A DNA stretch of 15,057 nt, from contig JAJRTM010000550.1 of the NCBI GenBank assembly GCA_024278285.1, positions 1 through 15,057 on the forward strand, given 5' to 3'. The notes under the pieces were generated by a model that saw only the letters and a list, made by a program, of their open reading frames with translations, did not search any database and was not told the DNA's origin. The translations under genes and the position numbers were made by a program. Source of the stretch: Planctomycetota bacterium. Its GTDB lineage: Bacteria > Planctomycetota > Planctomycetia > Planctomycetales > Planctomycetaceae. The number at the start of each line of letters is the position of its first letter. The first letter of the stretch is position 1. Below are positions 1 through 7,068 of this stretch, one piece after another.

Positions 1-1
1 G

Positions 2-160
2 CCGGATCGCAAAATTGTATTAATCCGCCCGGATGCAAACGTTCATTTTGCCTTTGCTCCCCAATCCAAAGAACCGGACCGTTGCTTAGGCGCCAATCAT
101 ACAAGCGGCAAAACTTATTACTCCAGCCCCCATAGCTTCATGGGAGCAAGAAGCGCATAG
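2..160 (+). CDS. possible 3' end of a host gene entering from the left edge
   Basis: An open frame runs from the window edge to a TAG at 158-160, giving 52 residues with no start inside the window. The reading includes VLIRPDANVHFAF and ends SFMGARSA. I do not recognise a family. It lies on the host side of the tRNA-derived attachment site, so it may be the tail of a chromosomal gene downstream of the tRNA. An open stretch of this length can arise by chance, and no other support is available here. Confidence 0.2.
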   Translation, partial: PDRKIVLIRPDANVHFAFAPQSKEPDRCLGANHTSGKTYYSSPHSFMGARSA

Positions 161-530
161 GGGGAAGATGTCAGAAAATTCCTGCGCCACCGGATAGCCG
201 CCTCCTTCCTTGGAACGAAAAGAGAACAGATTATTGAGCCTTATTGCAAAAAGAAAGGCGGTTTTATTTGCAATGGGAAGAAGAAAACAAAAGCCTGTAT
301 ATGCGCCCCGCCATTAGCATGCTGGGTCGATTTATGCCTAAAAGATCATGCTCTGCACTATAGAATTTGGATCGCCCCCACCGCTATCTGCAACTGCTCT
401 GACGGCAAGCAGTGGCCGTTTATGGCAACAATTGGCTGGATATTCGGTTCACGGTGGTTACACGAGAACCAAAGTAGAAGATCGCCCTGAAAGGGCAATC
501 CATTTTATCATCATATTTCAATGATTTATT
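161..530. other. gene-free host-side flank
   Basis: I see no convincing coding frame on either strand; all frames are broken by stops within about 40 codons. It should be the chromosomal DNA downstream of the original tRNA-fMet gene. The only structure noted is a small hairpin at 484-496. Confidence 0.4.
484..496 (-). terminator. weak hairpin, possible tRNA-fMet terminator
   Basis: The arms are GCCCT and AGGGC with a 3-base loop. It sits about 35 bases beyond the 3' end of the minus-strand tRNA fragment, the right place for the tRNA terminator. There is no strong T tract after it on the minus strand, so the call is weak. Confidence 0.25.
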
Positions 531-575
531 TGGTTGCGGGGGTAGGATTTGAACCTACGACCTTCAGGTTATGAG
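531..575 (-). other. attachment site: 3' half of initiator tRNA-Met
   Basis: On the minus strand this reads from the anticodon loop (CTCATAA, anticodon CAT) through the T arm (GTAGG TTCAAAT CCTAC) and the acceptor strand CCCCGCA to A and an encoded CCA. The A just before the discriminator base would face a C at position 1 and leave that pair open, the mark of an initiator tRNA. The 5' half (D arm and 5' acceptor) is absent: to the right of 575 the sequence diverges at once. This is the product expected when a tyrosine recombinase crosses over in the anticodon loop of a tRNA gene. The intact tRNA should lie at the far end of the element. Since the fragment continues directly into integrase DNA, 575/576 is the likely element edge. 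Confidence 0.85.
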
Positions 576-624
576 TCGAAGAATTGGCCATTTCTGTATG
601 TTCCTTCAATTGGATGTTTGTGCA

Positions 625-653
625 TTAACATACTGATATTACTATGTTATAGT
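625..653 (+). promoter_or_regulatory. sigma-70-like promoter of the integrase
   Basis: The -35 box TTAACA (625-630) and the -10 box TATAGT (648-653) are separated by 17 bases, close to the consensus. The promoter is 77 bases upstream of the chosen integrase start, leaving a leader that holds the TGGCTAC repeats. Confidence 0.6.
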
Positions 654-673
654 GACTTTCTTATTTCTCCCTA

Positions 674-713
674 TGGCTACGAATTCTTTTCGCGGTGGCT
701 ACTAGGTGGCTAC
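674..713 (+). repeat. three TGGCTAC repeats at 11/22-bp spacing
   Basis: TGGCTAC occurs at 674-680, 696-702 and 707-713. The last two are part of a 9-bp direct repeat GGTGGCTAC (694-702 and 705-713). Starts are 22 and 11 bases apart, two turns and one turn of the helix, so a protein could bind all three on one face. Their place between the promoter and the integrase start suggests an operator or arm-type integrase/excisionase sites. Confidence 0.5.
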
Positions 714-729
714 CAGAAAGGATATTTGT

Positions 730-2010
730 ATGGCAGTGGCAAGAATTACAAAACGGTTGGTGGATGCTTGTGAACCTGCAGACAAACCTGTTTTTATATT
801 CGATGAGTCTCTCAAGGGCTTTGGTTTGAAAGTGAACCCAACTGGTAGTAAGAACTACATTGTTGAATACCGTGTTGGCGCCGGTGGACGATTGACCCGT
901 AAACGTAGGGTTATGATTAGCGCCACATCAAATATGACACCTGATCAGGCTCGCAAAAGGGCGCGTGAATATCTAGCGGCTGCAAGAACAGGAATTGATC
1001 CAGCAAGTGAGCGATCAAAGGAAAGAAAGGTTCCAGATTTCAAAACCTTTGCCTACCGCTACCTAGATGAGGAGGCCACCAGTCGGCTCAAGCCAGCGAC
1101 GATACAAAACTACGAGATCAATATTCGCAAACATGCAATACCTTTTATCGGGCCACTTAAGTTAACCGAAATTACCCGCGCCGAGATTCAGCAACTTCAC
1201 TCAACAATTGGGCGTAGTACAAAAATACAAGCCAATCGAACAGTTGAAACGATTTCAGCTGTTTATCGCTACGCTCAGACTCTTGGAATTGTCGAAGAAG
1301 GATTTAATCCAACGAACGGGATTAAGTCATTCAAAGAAACGCCTCGTACTCGTTACCTTTCTGAAGACGAATTCATGCGTCTTGGAGCTGCAATAAGATT
1401 GGCAGAGACCGAAGGTATTCCATGGGAATTGTCAGCAAATGGTTTCACCTCCAAACACACGGTGAAGACTCAGAACCAAAGAACGATTTTCCCCATTGGT
1501 GCCACCGATACCATCAGGTTACTGATGTTCACCGGTTGTCGGTTACGCGAAATTCTAAATCTCACATGGCCAGAAGTTGATTTGGAGCGTGGTTTGCTCT
1601 TTCTCGCTGACAGCAAGACCGGTGCGCGAACGGTTGTCCTCAATCAGGTCGCAATGGAAATAATAAAACGTCAAGACAGGCGCGGGTTATACGTCTTTCC
1701 ATCTGAGTATTCAGATAAGCCAAGAGCAGATTTAAACAAACCCTGGCGTGCAATCCGACGCCATGCTGGTGCAGAGGATCTACGTCTTCATGATCTTCGT
1801 CACAGTTTTGCTTCCGTCGGAGCAGGTGCAGGTATGGGACTGCCTATAGTTGGTGCATTACTGGGGCACAAACAGGCGGCAACTACCGAGCGGTATGCGC
1901 ATCTTGATGTGAGCCCGCTGAGAGCAGCGTCGGATCAAATCGGGACAAAGATTGCCAAAGCACTAGCGGGACAATGGGAACGACAAGGCATTGTTGGCAA
2001 AGGGCTTTAA
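730..2010 (+). CDS. int: tyrosine recombinase (P4-type integrase)
   Basis: This site-specific recombinase should integrate and excise the element at tRNA-fMet. It has an N-terminal arm-binding DUF4102-like region (about residues 5-90), a SAM-like core-binding region (about 100-185) and the catalytic domain. The active-site set is complete: Arg271 in TGCRL, Lys296 in DSKTG, His354 and Arg357 in HDLRHSF, His380 in LLGHK, and the nucleophile Tyr389 in RYAHL. At 426 residues it is a normal length. I chose ATG 730 because AGAAAGGA (714-721) lies just upstream; an in-frame GTG at 706 would add eight residues but falls inside the TGGCTAC repeats. An insert of about 20 residues (around 235-255) precedes the first catalytic Arg. 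It is transcribed away from the attachment site and appears intact. Confidence 0.93.
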   Translation: MAVARITKRLVDACEPADKPVFIFDESLKGFGLKVNPTGSKNYIVEYRVGAGGRLTRKRRVMISATSNMTPDQARKRAREYLAAARTGIDPASERSKERKVPDFKTFAYRYLDEEATSRLKPATIQNYEINIRKHAIPFIGPLKLTEITRAEIQQLHSTIGRSTKIQANRTVETISAVYRYAQTLGIVEEGFNPTNGIKSFKETPRTRYLSEDEFMRLGAAIRLAETEGIPWELSANGFTSKHTVKTQNQRTIFPIGATDTIRLLMFTGCRLREILNLTWPEVDLERGLLFLADSKTGARTVVLNQVAMEIIKRQDRRGLYVFPSEYSDKPRADLNKPWRAIRRHAGAEDLRLHDLRHSFASVGAGAGMGLPIVGALLGHKQAATTERYAHLDVSPLRAASDQIGTKIAKALAGQWERQGIVGKGL

Positions 2011-2038
2011 GCTACGTGATTCATCTCCTGCTTAATCA

Positions 2039-2055
2039 CAGAAAAATATTTTCTG
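2039..2055. terminator. AT-rich hairpin after the integrase
   Basis: CAGAAAA and TTTTCTG form a perfect 7-bp stem around an ATA loop, 28 bases after the integrase stop. It may help end integrase transcription, but the stem is AT-rich and lacks a following T run. Confidence 0.25.
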
Positions 2056-2082
2056 CTTTACACCTTCAACCAGACACACTGA

Positions 2083-2214
2083 ACCGACCTATCAGCCCAT
2101 TCGCAGGCGAAGCTGAGCGCTATTGCCAGACAACTCAATAAACGGCCACGGAAAACCTCGCAATATCAACCGCCAGCTGAAAGATTTGCAGAGTGTGTTG
2201 TATCGATCAGTTGA
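2083..2214 (+). pseudogene. remnant of an IS30-family transposase, C-terminus
   Basis: The frame reads TDLSAHSQ, then ARQLNKRPRKTSQY, then PAERFAECVVSIS and a stop at 2212-2214. The LN-RPRKT-PAERF pattern is the usual end of IS30-family transposases, which carry a DDE catalytic core and use a similar C-terminal tail. Only about 43 codons remain and a stop (2080-2082) sits just upstream, so nothing functional is left. I could not define terminal inverted repeats. It shows that this junction zone collected mobile elements. Confidence 0.75.
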
Positions 2215-2650
2215 ATTCACGGCCCTTTGCCGCCGTTCGTGAATCTCGGCAGTTCTGGTTTGAATGGGCTAAACGGTACGCGGCCCTAATTCCTATTACC
2301 AAGAGAAAGCGGATATTCATTTTGGATAATGACAGTACCGAGTAAGTGACGATCACCACCTCCACCATGCAGTTTGCCACCACTCGTTCGGCGAGCAGAA
2401 AAGATAGTCTCGGTTTGTTCAATGAATAAGCAAACTATCAAATATTTCGCGAAATTCCCCACCAGGCTGATTTAGCATTGGAAGAACAGCGTTGACATTA
2501 TGGTAGTCGTCTTATTGCCAGACAGGACTGCGCCAACCGTTCCGCTGAGCATGGCAGTGGCAGGTAGCAGAGGCATTTGGAAATCACAAAAATGGCATTT
2601 AAAATCTATTGAAGAGGTTGAGCGGCCGGAATATAGCGCTTGCGCATCTA
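2215..2650. other. decayed intergenic zone
   Basis: There is no gene I can support. One plus-strand stretch (about 2208-2345) reads like protein, with RQFWFEWAKRYAALIP, but has no start and I do not recognise it. A second open plus-strand stretch from about 2500 runs into the IS5 end. Both may be debris of genes broken by the insertion sequences. Confidence 0.4.
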
Positions 2651-2724
2651 GAGTGTGAACCCAATTCAATTTGTTAATTTAGTTTAGCAAATCAGATTCA
2701 AAGCTTCCAGATATGGAGGTTACT

Positions 2725-3460
2725 ATGGCACGATTTTATTTGAGCGATGCAGATTGAGGAATTATTGCCCCCCTTCTTCCCAAGCAGGGGCGAGGACCGT
2801 TGCGCAAAGATGACAGAAACATCCTGATCGGCATCTTTTATATATTGCGGACTGGTGCGCCGTGGCGCGATTTACCAGAACGTTATGGCCCACGAACCAC
2901 GGTTTACAATCGATATATCAGGTGGGGCGAACGCGGTGTCTGGCGAGGGATATTTGAGGCACTTGCGCAAGAATGCGAAGATACCCTGATCTTTATCGAC
3001 GCTTCAATCGTCAAGGCTCACCGTGTGGCGGCTGGGTCAAAAAAGGGGAACTGGCGGAAGGTATTGGCCGCTCACTCGGCGGTCGCACAAGTAAGGTTCA
3101 CGCGGCTGTAGACGCTAAGGGACGGCCATCAGCGGTGGTCAACTGCATGACAGCCAGATGATGGATACCTTCCTTGACTGGGAAACCCCACCGCTCGCCA
3201 TCGTTGCTGACAAGGCTTATGGCAGTGCCAAAATCAGACAACAGATCGCCGATGAGGGCGCACTGCCCGTCATTTCATCAAAGAGCAATGCGCGCATGCC
3301 AATACCGCACGACAAGAACCTCTATACCATGCGCAACATTGTCGAGCGGTTCTTCTGTAAGATGAAAGATATGCGAAGGCTGGCAACACGCTTCGAAAAG
3401 AAAGCCATAAACTTCTTATCCATGCTAAACTTCTTTGCAATCAGGTGCTGGCTGAATTGA
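2725..3460 (+). pseudogene. IS5-family transposase with nonsense codon and frameshifts
   Basis: The reading starts at ATG 2725 behind GGAGGT (2715-2720). DDE residues are visible: Asp in FIDAS, Asp in VADKAYGS and Glu in NIVERFF, spread over three frames. Three breaks occur. First, a TGA at 2755-2757 replaces what I expect to be the Trp of the family's LSDAEW segment. Second, at 3039-3045 the heptamer A AAA AAG stands in the correct frame for -1 slippage, and the -1 frame continues the family sequence (KKGELAEGIGRSLGGRTSKVH); this one may be natural programmed frameshifting. Third, near 3127-3131 a deletion of about 13 bp, judged against remembered family members, shifts into the frame of HDSQMMDTFLDW. 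The first and third breaks make it a pseudogene. Confidence 0.85.
3039..3045 (+). promoter_or_regulatory. A AAA AAG slippery heptamer in the transposase
   Basis: Zero-frame codons are AAA (3040-3042) and AAG (3043-3045), preceded by an A, the classic bacterial -1 frameshift site. The downstream -1 frame continues the conserved transposase sequence without a gap. Confidence 0.6.
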
Positions 3461-3556
3461 GTCCACACCCTAGAATTTCGTACGTGAAGTATTGTCAGAT
3501 CTAAAGTAATGTAAAGCTGGCGATGAATTTCTGTCGGCTGTGAAGGGAAATGAGAC

Positions 3557-6500
3557 ATGCCTACCTCCTTTGATGCTTTTGTTTCTTATCGTCGTTCCGA
3601 CGGACGGGTCGCCGCGGAGCGATTGCGACGAGCCATTCTTTCATACAGGCTTCCAAGGTCACTGCGCCTCAAAGATCAAAGAAAACTAACAGTTTTTCAC
3701 GACAAATCCTACGAACGCGGCGCTGCTGATTTTTACACGGAGACGATTAGTAAAGGTCTCAAGAGTTCTAATTGGCTAATCTTCATAGCAACGCCCGAGT
3801 CCGTCAAATCGCGACCTGAAAATGACTGGGTGCTGCGTGAACTTGAAGACTTTCAAGCGGGTCCTAATCCTGACAACGTAATAGTGGCTCGTGCGCTCGG
3901 CGGCTTCGATGATCCGCTGCCGGACTTCTTCAAGCAAAATATGCCGAATGCCCAGATCGTTGATATCCGCGCCTTCAATAAGAGCATCTTCCGGCGTTTT
4001 GTAAAACGCAGTTTCTTGACGAGGGAAATCCTGAAGATCGTCGGGCCGCTGCATGGCATTGCAATGGCAGACATGCCAAAGCTTACGCTAGAAGAGGCCA
4101 AACGCACGCGCAAAAGGATCACCACTGCCTCAGTGGCGCTGCTTGCAGTGATAATGGGCGGGAACTTTTTGATCCAAAAAGCAAAAGAGCAGGTTGCAAT
4201 TAAAGAAGCACACCGGTTGGTTGCAGTGGGCGAGGAGCGCATATCGAGCGGCCATCATGTGGATGGCACCGCCTTACTGCTGAAAGCCTGGCCGGTTATG
4301 GCAAATCTGGATAAACCAAGTTTGCCGGATTTGAAGGCGAAGACAAGAAAAGCATTGTTCAAAATCCGTGAATTAGCCCGATGGCAAACGCAAGACGATG
4401 TGGAGCAAATTGCGCTCTCTCCCAATGGTGAAAAACTCATTATCACGGAAGATGGTGTGCGGGTTTATGATAGTAAAACAAGACAACCGCTTTCCCCACC
4501 TTCTAACCGCAAGAGCGGGGGACACATTTTCTTTCAAGGCAACGCGCCAATTGTCGGTCTTCAAACAGCAACCGGCTATCTTCTCTATGACCTTGTGAAG
4601 CAAGCAGCACTCTTTGAGCCTATTCCATCGCAATCAACAGTAAAGAAGATCGCAAGAACACGCGACGGTAAACTGATGGCACTTCTCAATGAAAGTGAGA
4701 TAATTCTTGTCAGCACTGCGACGGGCAGTGTCGTGGGTCAGCGCATCGGCAATATGCAGAATGCCAAAGACATCCGCATTTCCGACGATGGAAGCCGGAT
4801 TCTCGTACTGCGCGATAAAAAGGTCGAGTTGGTTGACGCTTTAAGTGGCGCCGTGCTCGCTGGCCCCTTCGACGGCGGCCCGATTGCCCTAGGTAGTACC
4901 GATGAGACGGAACTGACCGAAGTGCTAAATGCGGAATTTATCGCTGACGGCAGATTATTTATTATCGCGGGCAGGGGAGCGATTTCTGTTCGGGAGTCGC
5001 GCACAGGAATGCCAGTGTTTAAACAGGAAATCATGAATTTACTGCGCACTTATCAAACTGCCACAACAAAACAACAACGAGACGCCGCAGCCCAGACTCT
5101 AAGTCTTATAGGTGAGACCAAACGGTCCATTGCTTCAGGCACACTCTTTTATCCGGACGTGTTATATCGCGTCGTAACTGCTTCAAGGGGCAGTATTATT
5201 GCCGCAGAATTAAGCGACGACAGAGTGCAGGTATATGCAATTGGCGACCGCGCAACCAGCTCGACAACCCGTCGTTTCAACGGTGGTATCCACCATCTGC
5301 AGTTCCTTGGTGATCATCGACGGCTGCTCGTTGTTAGCCAAAACAAGCTTACCGTTCTGCGGGTAATCGATGGCATGGCAGAAGGTGCGTCTCTCCAGAT
5401 ATTAGAGAAGTTTGTACACCCACTTGGAGGTGAAGTCGTGGCCACCGCCAGCAACGCTGATGGTTCGCTACTGCTTACAACGGGTAATGACAACACAACG
5501 CGTTTGTGGCAACTCGACACTCTCGCTCAACCAAACCGATGGTCAGTCGACTTAACCCGCGCAAAGGCCGTTGTTTTCCACCCAAACGAGAAGTGGGCCG
5601 CAGTTGCTTCAAAAGCCGGCACGTTAAATTTATATGCCCCCCTTACAGGCATGCAGGTTGGAAAAAGCATGATCCACGAGGGCTATGTTAACACTGTCCT
5701 TGTGGTCGACGGAGGAAAAACACTGATTTCAGAATCCGGTAAGGGCGTCATCCGTTTCTGGGACCCAGAAACACAAAAAGAAAAGCATCCACCAATTCAA
5801 ATGCCGGTAAGGGTGCGTTCGATGCTTGCAAGTCCCGATAGCAAATACTTTATAACCGCCACGAGGCGGAATCAATTACAACTATGGGAGACTAGTACAC
5901 GCAAGCCTGTTAATTTACCAATCGACATCAAATCGCGTATCAGCAAAATTTCATTTTCCCCTGATAGCAGCCTTTTTTTTGTTTTATCGGATATCGGCAA
6001 AACCTTAGAGTTGTTTTCTGTCCAGGGGCAGAAGTTGCTTGGCAAACTAAATCCACGCCGAGAGCTTCTGAAAAGAGTACGGTTTTCGGCGGATTCGCGT
6101 TCCGTGTTAGCCGACAAGTGGTCACGATTTCTTGTCGGGTGGGATATAGAAGCAGGCGCTATGCGACCTATTTGGGACAACGGCAAACTGGATGTTTATT
6201 CCGGGTCCACTACGCATGACGCGAAGCACTTCTGGACAGCGAAATTTGACGGAGAGGCACTCCACGAAACCATACGCGTATATAAGGTCGGAGTGAACGG
6301 GCCTATCGAACTGGCCGTGATGCCAGCCCTCAAATTTGGAAAATTCAGTGAAGAGCTTTTCGCAGTGTCCGATAGTGGTGAGTATATGGCCATGATGGTG
6401 AAGGACGGGATCATGGTGCAAAATTTGAATCTGCAAACCCAAATGATCATTCCCCTGCCAAAAACGGAACTATTGCATGGCCGCCGTGATATTGTCTTCA

Positions 6501-6835
6501 CTGCGGACGAGTCGCGCGTGCTTGTCAAAACACCTAAAGCGATGATCGCTTTTGACGTGAAGGCCGGGACCGAAATTGCAGGCAGCTTTATACGTTTCAA
6601 AGACAGACGCGACCATCTCGAAATTTCGCCCCACGGCAATTACGCGCTGCTTAGTGGGGCAGGCGCACCTGAAGTCTTCGCGATACCGCCTACAACCGGC
6701 AGGGGGCTTGTTTCCCAAGCCTGCCGGGCAATCGACATTGAGGCCATCATACAAACAGAGTCTGGACAGCCTTCGATAACAAACAGACTGCCAGCTATTT
6801 GCGCGCAAGACCAATCAACACAAACGTTTCGTTGA
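3557..6835 (+). CDS. TIR-transmembrane-WD40 protein, probable defence gene
   Basis: This is a 1092-residue protein. Residues 1-165 form a TIR domain: FDAFVSYRRSD at the start, the BB-loop-like FHDKSYERG, and WVLRE (91-95), in which Glu95 matches the catalytic Glu of TIR NADases. A basic stretch (KRTRKR) precedes one likely membrane helix at about 188-206. The rest is beta-propeller, with WD40-like units such as ALSPNGEKLII, ADGSLLLTTGNDNTTRLWQLD (near 635-655), FHPNEKWAAVAS and ASPDSKYFITATRRNQLQLW, enough for probably two propellers. No NTPase (NACHT/STAND) lies between. The likely role is membrane-tethered sensing by the propellers with NAD-directed output by the TIR; this is inferred from family knowledge. 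AAGGGA (3543-3548) is 8 bases before ATG. It converges on the minus-strand operon and is not part of it. Confidence 0.85.
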   Translation: MPTSFDAFVSYRRSDGRVAAERLRRAILSYRLPRSLRLKDQRKLTVFHDKSYERGAADFYTETISKGLKSSNWLIFIATPESVKSRPENDWVLRELEDFQAGPNPDNVIVARALGGFDDPLPDFFKQNMPNAQIVDIRAFNKSIFRRFVKRSFLTREILKIVGPLHGIAMADMPKLTLEEAKRTRKRITTASVALLAVIMGGNFLIQKAKEQVAIKEAHRLVAVGEERISSGHHVDGTALLLKAWPVMANLDKPSLPDLKAKTRKALFKIRELARWQTQDDVEQIALSPNGEKLIITEDGVRVYDSKTRQPLSPPSNRKSGGHIFFQGNAPIVGLQTATGYLLYDLVKQAALFEPIPSQSTVKKIARTRDGKLMALLNESEIILVSTATGSVVGQRIGNMQNAKDIRISDDGSRILVLRDKKVELVDALSGAVLAGPFDGGPIALGSTDETELTEVLNAEFIADGRLFIIAGRGAISVRESRTGMPVFKQEIMNLLRTYQTATTKQQRDAAAQTLSLIGETKRSIASGTLFYPDVLYRVVTASRGSIIAAELSDDRVQVYAIGDRATSSTTRRFNGGIHHLQFLGDHRRLLVVSQNKLTVLRVIDGMAEGASLQILEKFVHPLGGEVVATASNADGSLLLTTGNDNTTRLWQLDTLAQPNRWSVDLTRAKAVVFHPNEKWAAVASKAGTLNLYAPLTGMQVGKSMIHEGYVNTVLVVDGGKTLISESGKGVIRFWDPETQKEKHPPIQMPVRVRSMLASPDSKYFITATRRNQLQLWETSTRKPVNLPIDIKSRISKISFSPDSSLFFVLSDIGKTLELFSVQGQKLLGKLNPRRELLKRVRFSADSRSVLADKWSRFLVGWDIEAGAMRPIWDNGKLDVYSGSTTHDAKHFWTAKFDGEALHETIRVYKVGVNGPIELAVMPALKFGKFSEELFAVSDSGEYMAMMVKDGIMVQNLNLQTQMIIPLPKTELLHGRRDIVFTADESRVLVKTPKAMIAFDVKAGTEIAGSFIRFKDRRDHLEISPHGNYALLSGAGAPEVFAIPPTTGRGLVSQACRAIDIEAIIQTESGQPSITNRLPAICAQDQSTQTFR

Positions 6836-6909
6836 ATTTTCAATAGGAGCGCACCGCATGTGAACCATGGGAATATATTCTAAGAAAGTTTTTCTGATTG
6901 CCGCATTTT

Positions 6910-7068
6910 TCATGCAAGGATGGTACCTGACCAGCGGTTTTCGCCAGTTTCAAGGCTACGACGAATAGCGTTTACAATGGCAGTTAGGTTACCTAAATTA
7001 AAACTTTCCGCCCAACCCATGTAGTCGTCTAAGTCCAAATCAGCGTTTTGTCGCACTAGCTTTTTCAT
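6910..7068 (-). CDS. 52-residue last gene of the operon, unknown function
   Basis: I do not recognise this protein. It begins MKKLVRQNADLDLDDYMGW and ends NRWSGTILA, with an acidic DLDLDD segment near the start and a likely helix around residues 25-40 (LTAIVNAIRRSLE). No signal peptide, membrane segment or cysteine is seen. Support for its reality is its position: its ATG overlaps the stop of the protease gene as ATGA (7065-7068), the usual mark of translational coupling. It could be an inhibitor, a substrate or an activator of the protease, but nothing in the sequence decides this. Confidence 0.65.
   Translation of the reverse strand: MKKLVRQNADLDLDDYMGWAESFNLGNLTAIVNAIRRSLETGENRWSGTILA

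Larger units (their letters stand above)
2651..3470 (+). mobile_element. IS5-family (IS427-type) insertion sequence, inactive
   Basis: The element is 820 bp. Its ends form an imperfect inverted repeat: GAGTGTGAACCCAATTCA (2651-2668) against the complement of 3453-3470, matching at 15 of 18 positions. TA flanks both sides (2649-2650 and 3471-3472), within CTAG-like context, fitting a 2-bp target duplication. One transposase gene fills it. Its 3' end lies 86 bp before the TIR-WD40 gene, so it may have displaced that gene's original upstream region. Confidence 0.88.

Noticed and set aside
549..773. Plus-strand 74-codon frame over the attachment site
   Set aside because: It starts in the tRNA fragment and overlaps the integrase promoter, repeats and start.
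2472..2669. Minus-strand 65-codon frame (MNWVHTLDAQ)
   Set aside because: It starts inside the IS5 terminal repeat, has no ribosome binding site and matches no family I know.
6867..6968. Plus-strand 33-codon frame with a hydrophobic, signal-like start (MGIYSKKVFLIAAFF)
   Set aside because: It lies opposite the 52-residue minus-strand gene, which has ATGA coupling; the plus frame has no clear ribosome binding site of its own.
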